A stretch of DNA of 50,954 nt from an uncultured Lachnospiraceae bacterium (GTDB taxonomy: Bacteria; Bacillota; Clostridia; Lachnospirales; Lachnospiraceae). The notes under the pieces are model-generated. The model was given only the letters and a program-made list of their open reading frames with translations, was not told the DNA's origin and did not search any database. Of the stretch, positions 48,098 through 50,954 are shown piece by piece. The position numbers were made by a program, and so were the translations under genes. Within the stretch, counting starts at the first letter, position 1; each line of letters opens with the position of its first letter. The stretch covers positions 1-50,954 of the forward strand of contig CAJTKU010000020.1 in NCBI GenBank assembly GCA_910577015.1, read 5' to 3'.

Positions 48098-48415
48098 CTA
48101 AACCTCCATTTCATAAAGCACTTCATACAGTTTTTCAGATTCAATCCATACTTCGCTCTTGGCATAAAATATGCCGTGGCTTTCCAGCACGGCTTCTACT
48201 TTTGTTTCCAGTTCCACATCCTTCAAATCGGTATATACCTCAATGTTCAGACGGTTCTGCTTGTAATATGCTTTTCCGTCAGCGGAGAAGTTATCGGCTT
48301 TCGGATATAAAAATACTGCAAAAGGCGGCTCCGGCGATTCGCCTTCCGCAAAGTGATGGTATGCAAACGGAAGCCCTGTTTCTTCCATCATGGTTATGAC
48401 TTCTTTGTGATTCAT
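48098..48415 (-). CDS. Tail terminator / tail completion protein
   Basis: A 105-residue protein (MNHKEVITMMEETGLPFAYH) of the size and place of tail terminators that cap the tail and join it to the head. It has P-P-F-A-V-F-L-Y, NRLNIEVYTDLKD and a helical V-E-A-V-L-E-S-H-G, typical of the fold. It overlaps the HK97 gp10-like gene by 4 bp. Assignment rests on gene order and length as much as on sequence. Confidence 0.75.
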   Translation of the reverse strand: MNHKEVITMMEETGLPFAYHHFAEGESPEPPFAVFLYPKADNFSADGKAYYKQNRLNIEVYTDLKDVELETKVEAVLESHGIFYAKSEVWIESEKLYEVLYEMEV

Positions 48416-48786
48416 CCTGACAGCCCCCTTTCAATCTCCCCGGCAAGCTGGCGTATGCCTTTTTCTTCTGCCGGCCCGATGTGCGGGATGCCTTCCACCC
48501 TGCCGCCGCCTCTTTTTGCATGACCTTTTTCCAAAAGGTGTGTCAGCTGGTATCTGTTTTTGCTGTGTACCACAACCGTCAACGATTCTGCCGTCTCCTT
48601 CTGCTTTGTTACCGTAAAGCTCTTTTTATATTTTCCGCTTTTTTTCGGTGCATTTGCCGAGGCTTCCTTTTTTACGGTGTTTCCGGCCTTTTTTACTGCG
48701 CTCTTTACCGTTTCCGCAGAAATATCCGCATATTCCATAAGCCCTTTCATGATGGCATCTGCCATGTCATTTACATTTGTATTCAT
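48412..48786 (-). CDS. HK97 gp10-family phage protein
   Basis: A 124-residue basic protein (MNTNVNDMADAIMKGLMEYA). Recognisable family segments are S-A-N-A-P-K-K-S-G-K-Y-K-K-S-F and Y-Q-L-T-H-L-L-E-K-G-H-A-K-R-G-G-G-R-V, the H-L-x-E-x-G-H motif of HK97 gp10-like head-tail proteins. It overlaps its neighbours by 4 bp and 1 bp (TAATG), indicating tight coupling. Role: head-tail joining. Confidence 0.9.
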   Translation of the reverse strand: MNTNVNDMADAIMKGLMEYADISAETVKSAVKKAGNTVKKEASANAPKKSGKYKKSFTVTKQKETAESLTVVVHSKNRYQLTHLLEKGHAKRGGGRVEGIPHIGPAEEKGIRQLAGEIERGLSG

Positions 48787-49115
48787 TACCTCGCCGCCTT
48801 TGCCGCCCTGAGTTTCAGGGTTTTGTTTGTGTACTGTACATTATCCACGAAGGAAATATTATAAATGCTGTCACGGAATAGGATGCGGTAACGGTCGGAA
48901 GTCAGCACTGAAACTTTTTTACAGTATCGGATGATAAATACAAGCTCATCCTGTGCATTAACTTCTGCCGCAGCCCAATATTCCTTCCCGGAAAGATTGT
49001 TCACATAAGCGGAACATTTATAATAATCCGTCCATACTGCCGCATGGTTGCCGTTATCATCTTTTTCCGCACTGCTCTTTTGGATAATGATCCGTTCCCT
49101 CATCTGCTCAATCAT
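48786..49115 (-). CDS. Head closure protein (SPP1 gp16-like)
   Basis: A 109-residue protein (MIEQMRERIIIQKSSAEKDD). The pattern R-E-R-I-I-I-Q-K-x-S-x-E-K-D-x-x-G-N-x-x-x-x-W, then Y-x-x-x-A-Y-V-N-N-L-S-G-K-E-Y and F-x-I-R-Y, is that of phage head-tail adaptors that plug the portal. One-base overlaps with both neighbours. Confidence 0.85.
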   Translation of the reverse strand: MIEQMRERIIIQKSSAEKDDNGNHAAVWTDYYKCSAYVNNLSGKEYWAAAEVNAQDELVFIIRYCKKVSVLTSDRYRILFRDSIYNISFVDNVQYTNKTLKLRAAKAAR

Positions 49116-49390
49116 CAGAAAGCCTCCTCTCTGATTCCTCCGAGCATTGCCCTGAGTGTCAGCATCAGTTCCTTATGGTCTGCCTTCTCCCTGTGTTCAT
49201 ACAGATACGCAACCGCATACATGACTGCAACCCGGACATTTTCATCTCCTGTAAAATAATCCATGCTGTCCGTCCGCAGAACATCCTGACACATTTTCTC
49301 CGCAGCGGCAATGAGGGATTTTATCAGGGCATTGTCATCCGAATAATCCACGCGCAGATATTTTTTTGCTTGTGAAAGCGTTACAATCAT
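49115..49390 (-). CDS. Head-tail connector (gp6-like)
   Basis: A 91-residue protein (MIVTLSQAKKYLRVDYSDDN). L-x-x-A-K-x-Y-L-R-V-D-Y-x-D-D-N-A-L-I-x-x-L-I-x-A-A is the gp6-like start, and a helical segment A-V-M-Y-A-V-A-Y-L-Y-E-H-R-E follows. It forms the ring below the portal. GGAGG precedes the ATG; it is 56 bp after the capsid gene, with a GGAGGCGCCTCC palindrome in the gap. Confidence 0.9.
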   Translation of the reverse strand: MIVTLSQAKKYLRVDYSDDNALIKSLIAAAEKMCQDVLRTDSMDYFTGDENVRVAVMYAVAYLYEHREKADHKELMLTLRAMLGGIREEAF

Positions 49391-49446
49391 GTATCCGTGC
49401 CTCCTTCATAAAGGGAAGCACCCCACAGGGAGGCGCCTCCGCCATT

Positions 49447-50655
49447 TTAAGATGATGCCTTTGCCTTAATATCAAGTGTCTTTACCGCCTCGGAGAGAAT
49501 CAGCTTGCCGTCAACACGCTCTGAAGCAAGGAAACCTACCTGTCCCGTTGTTGCATAAAGCTCATTCAGCCTCTTAAAACTCCTGCCCTGACGGTCTGCA
49601 ATCCAATAATGGCTGTAATCACCGAATGCCATGACCCGGTTTCCTGCCGCAATCTCCGGCACATAAATGGATGTGCGGTACGGACGGTTTAAGATTCTGT
49701 CTGGCTCTCCCTCCTTAACGGAAGGCTGCCAGATATAATTGCCGTTGCCGTCCTTTAACTTGCGGATTGCCTTTACCGTGGAATCGTTCAGAAGCCATAC
49801 CGCCTTGTTGCGGTAAGGCGCACGGAGACTGTAATACAGATCCATTACATCATCAAATGTAATATTCGTATTTGCCACGGTCACGCCTGTTTCCGCACCG
49901 CCCGTGGAATGGAACAACCCCGTAGGCTTGCCAGTCCCGTCACCGATGAAGAATGCCTCCTCTTCCTTTGTGCCGATTCTCCTGCCGAATTCCTTGGAGA
50001 TATACTGCTCAATGCTGAATACGGAATCGTTCAGAAGCTCATCCGACACCTTTATCATGGTTGCCAGCTTATAAGCGCCGATGGATGTCTGTCCGAAGCT
50101 GTCATCGCTCTCAGGGAACTGCCCGCCCTCATCAATCCATGCAGCTTCCCCCTTGGAAGTCACAATCGGAATCTTGCGGTCACCGCTTGATGTCCTGATG
50201 ACTGTCGCAAGGCTGCGGAAAAACACTTCGTCTTCCAATGCTTCCACGAGTTTCTTCTCATACTCGTCCGGCACAAGGTAGCCTCCCTCGGAATCCGTGC
50301 CGATGGAAAGTGCATTCTGCACCTCGTAGGACATCCTGTTCCTCATGCTGTTCCAGAACGCCTTTCTGTATGCCTCTGATGCCCTTCCCGTCTTTTCATC
50401 GCCGTCAATCCTGCCGTTCGGCCTGTTTGTGATTGGCTCGGCTGTTGCCTTTGCAAGTTCCGCATCCAGAAGCGCCTGTCTTTCCAGACGGTCAATCTCT
50501 TTCCCAAGGCTTACCACATCCGCCTCCATGCGGTCATATTCGGCGGCATCCTCCGCAGAAAGAAGCCCCGTATCGGTCCTCTTGCTGTCAAGGAATGCCT
50601 TTGCAGCTTCCCACGCTTTTGCCCTCTTCTCTTTCAGTTCTAAAATCATGCTCAT
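49447..50655 (-). CDS. Major capsid protein (HK97 family)
   Basis: A 402-residue protein with the two-part layout of HK97 capsids. A coiled-coil delta/scaffold domain (about 1-105, L-E-L-K-E-K-R-A-K-A-W, A-D-V-V-S-L-G-K-E-I-D-R-L-E-R-Q) is normally removed by the prohead protease. The shell domain starts near L-S-I-G-T-D-S-E-G-G-Y-L-V-P, with R-T-S-S-G-D-R-K-I-P, I-G-A-Y-K-L-A-T-M-I-K-V-S-D-E-L-L-N-D, and A-F-F-I-G-D-G-T-G-K-P-T-G. The ATG at 50655 has AGGAGG 8 bp upstream. It follows the protease gene by 12 bp. Confidence 0.96.
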   Translation of the reverse strand: MSMILELKEKRAKAWEAAKAFLDSKRTDTGLLSAEDAAEYDRMEADVVSLGKEIDRLERQALLDAELAKATAEPITNRPNGRIDGDEKTGRASEAYRKAFWNSMRNRMSYEVQNALSIGTDSEGGYLVPDEYEKKLVEALEDEVFFRSLATVIRTSSGDRKIPIVTSKGEAAWIDEGGQFPESDDSFGQTSIGAYKLATMIKVSDELLNDSVFSIEQYISKEFGRRIGTKEEEAFFIGDGTGKPTGLFHSTGGAETGVTVANTNITFDDVMDLYYSLRAPYRNKAVWLLNDSTVKAIRKLKDGNGNYIWQPSVKEGEPDRILNRPYRTSIYVPEIAAGNRVMAFGDYSHYWIADRQGRSFKRLNELYATTGQVGFLASERVDGKLILSEAVKTLDIKAKASS

Positions 50656-50667
50656 AATCGAATCCTC

Positions 50668-50954
50668 CTAACATTTCAAGAGACCGAGTCTCTTGTCTAA
50701 CTGGTCAATAGGTACTGTTTTTTCATCTGCCACTTTGGAAAGAAAAGAATCATTCACGGCTTTTTTGGAATACAAAAGGGAGTCCTGACGGAATGGGAGC
50801 TTTTTTTTCTTCTCATCATCCCCGTCCTCCCCATCGTTTTCTTCCCCGTTTTCTTCCTCCGTGGGCTTTTCAGGCTTTTTCTTTTTGGAATCCCCATCGT
50901 CATCCGCATCAAAAAGGACACGGTCGGCAAATCCGAGTTCCACTGCCTTCTTGG
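50668..50954 (-). CDS. ClpP-like prohead protease, C-terminal end (partial)
   Basis: The window holds the last 95 or so codons; the frame continues to the edge as K-K-A-V-E-L-G-F-A-D-R-V-L-F. The A-K-K-A-V-E-L-G-F-A-D motif is the C-terminal helix of ClpP-type (S14/S49) prohead proteases. After it come about 30 strongly charged residues (D-A-D-D-D-G-D-S-K-K-K-K and repeated E/D/K) and a more ordered end, L-D-K-R-L-G-L-L. The protease trims the capsid delta domain. The catalytic part and any portal gene lie outside the window. Confidence 0.85.
   Translation of the reverse strand, partial: KKAVELGFADRVLFDADDDGDSKKKKPEKPTEEENGEENDGEDGDDEKKKKLPFRQDSLLYSKKAVNDSFLSKVADEKTVPIDQLDKRLGLLKC

Larger units (their letters stand above)
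29709..50954 (-). mobile_element. Integrated siphovirus-like prophage (partial, extends past the window)
   Basis: From the comEC junction to the window end, genes follow phage order on the minus strand: protease, capsid, connectors, tail genes, lysis, accessory genes, serine recombinases. Capsid, connector and tail calls are individually supported. The junction is placed near 29706-29712 because comEC homology starts at the codons for GLH. Portal, terminase, early and repressor genes are not in the window. Confidence 0.9.

Overview
The window reads as a chromosome segment of a low-to-mid-GC anaerobic Firmicute, most likely a Lachnospiraceae-type clostridium (inference from gene content such as PheB-like ACT protein, DUF1653, clostridial holA/comEC order, and strong GGAGG ribosome-binding sites). 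About 1-29.7 kb is host chromosome. About 29.7-50.95 kb is one arm of an integrated tailed (siphovirus-like, HK97-fold) prophage whose far end lies outside the window.

Host part, left to right. At 1-2 kb is the start of a type I restriction-modification operon on the minus strand: a small HTH regulator, hsdM, and the first 32 codons of hsdS. At 2.1-6.5 kb a compact minus-strand operon links a beta-CASP metallo-beta-lactamase nuclease, thymidylate synthase, a DUF1801 protein, a lipoprotein and dihydrofolate reductase. Then follow a MATE exporter, a tRNA-Gly(GCC) with its own promoter and terminator, and a membrane-anchored GH3 enzyme. At 10.2-14.8 kb is an aspartate-family operon (PheB-like ACT regulator, homoserine dehydrogenase, an apgM-type enzyme that is probably the missing homoserine kinase, aspartate kinase), then glyA. 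A short plus-strand stretch (16.5-18.4 kb) has a lipid kinase and a PAP2 phosphatase. From 18.6 to 23.7 kb there is a minus-strand series: DUF1653 protein, 5'-nucleotidase, an SfsA-MutY fusion, a GT2 glycosyltransferase and a lipoprotein. A two-component system with an anchored partner, holA and the C-terminal two thirds of comEC complete the host side.

Prophage part. All structural genes run on the minus strand in canonical order: prohead protease tail, major capsid, connector, head closure, HK97 gp10-like, tail terminator, major tail protein, G/GT tail chaperones with a visible A_AAA_AAC slippery site, tape measure, tail hub and tip proteins, holin-like genes, endolysin. After lysis come accessory genes (zinc-ribbon PD-(D/E)XK-like protein, HNH protein, a tiny acidic Met-rich protein), two overlapping large serine recombinases, and a small membrane-protein module next to the attachment junction. 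The junction falls inside comEC at its conserved GLH motif, so the competence channel gene is split by the prophage.

Most unusual observations: (i) a single plus-strand gene between the tape measure and tail chaperone genes, preceded by a promoter whose 17-bp spacer lies entirely inside one arm of a 19-bp perfect palindrome; (ii) two tandem 67-bp hairpins between hom and apgM whose 14 differences are almost all compensatory base-pair changes; (iii) two giant intergenic hairpins of 195 and 181 nt; (iv) promoters located in the loops of terminator hairpins twice in the prophage accessory region; (v) the comEC interruption and the SfsA-MutY fusion. All functional calls are from reading the sequence; no database search was run.
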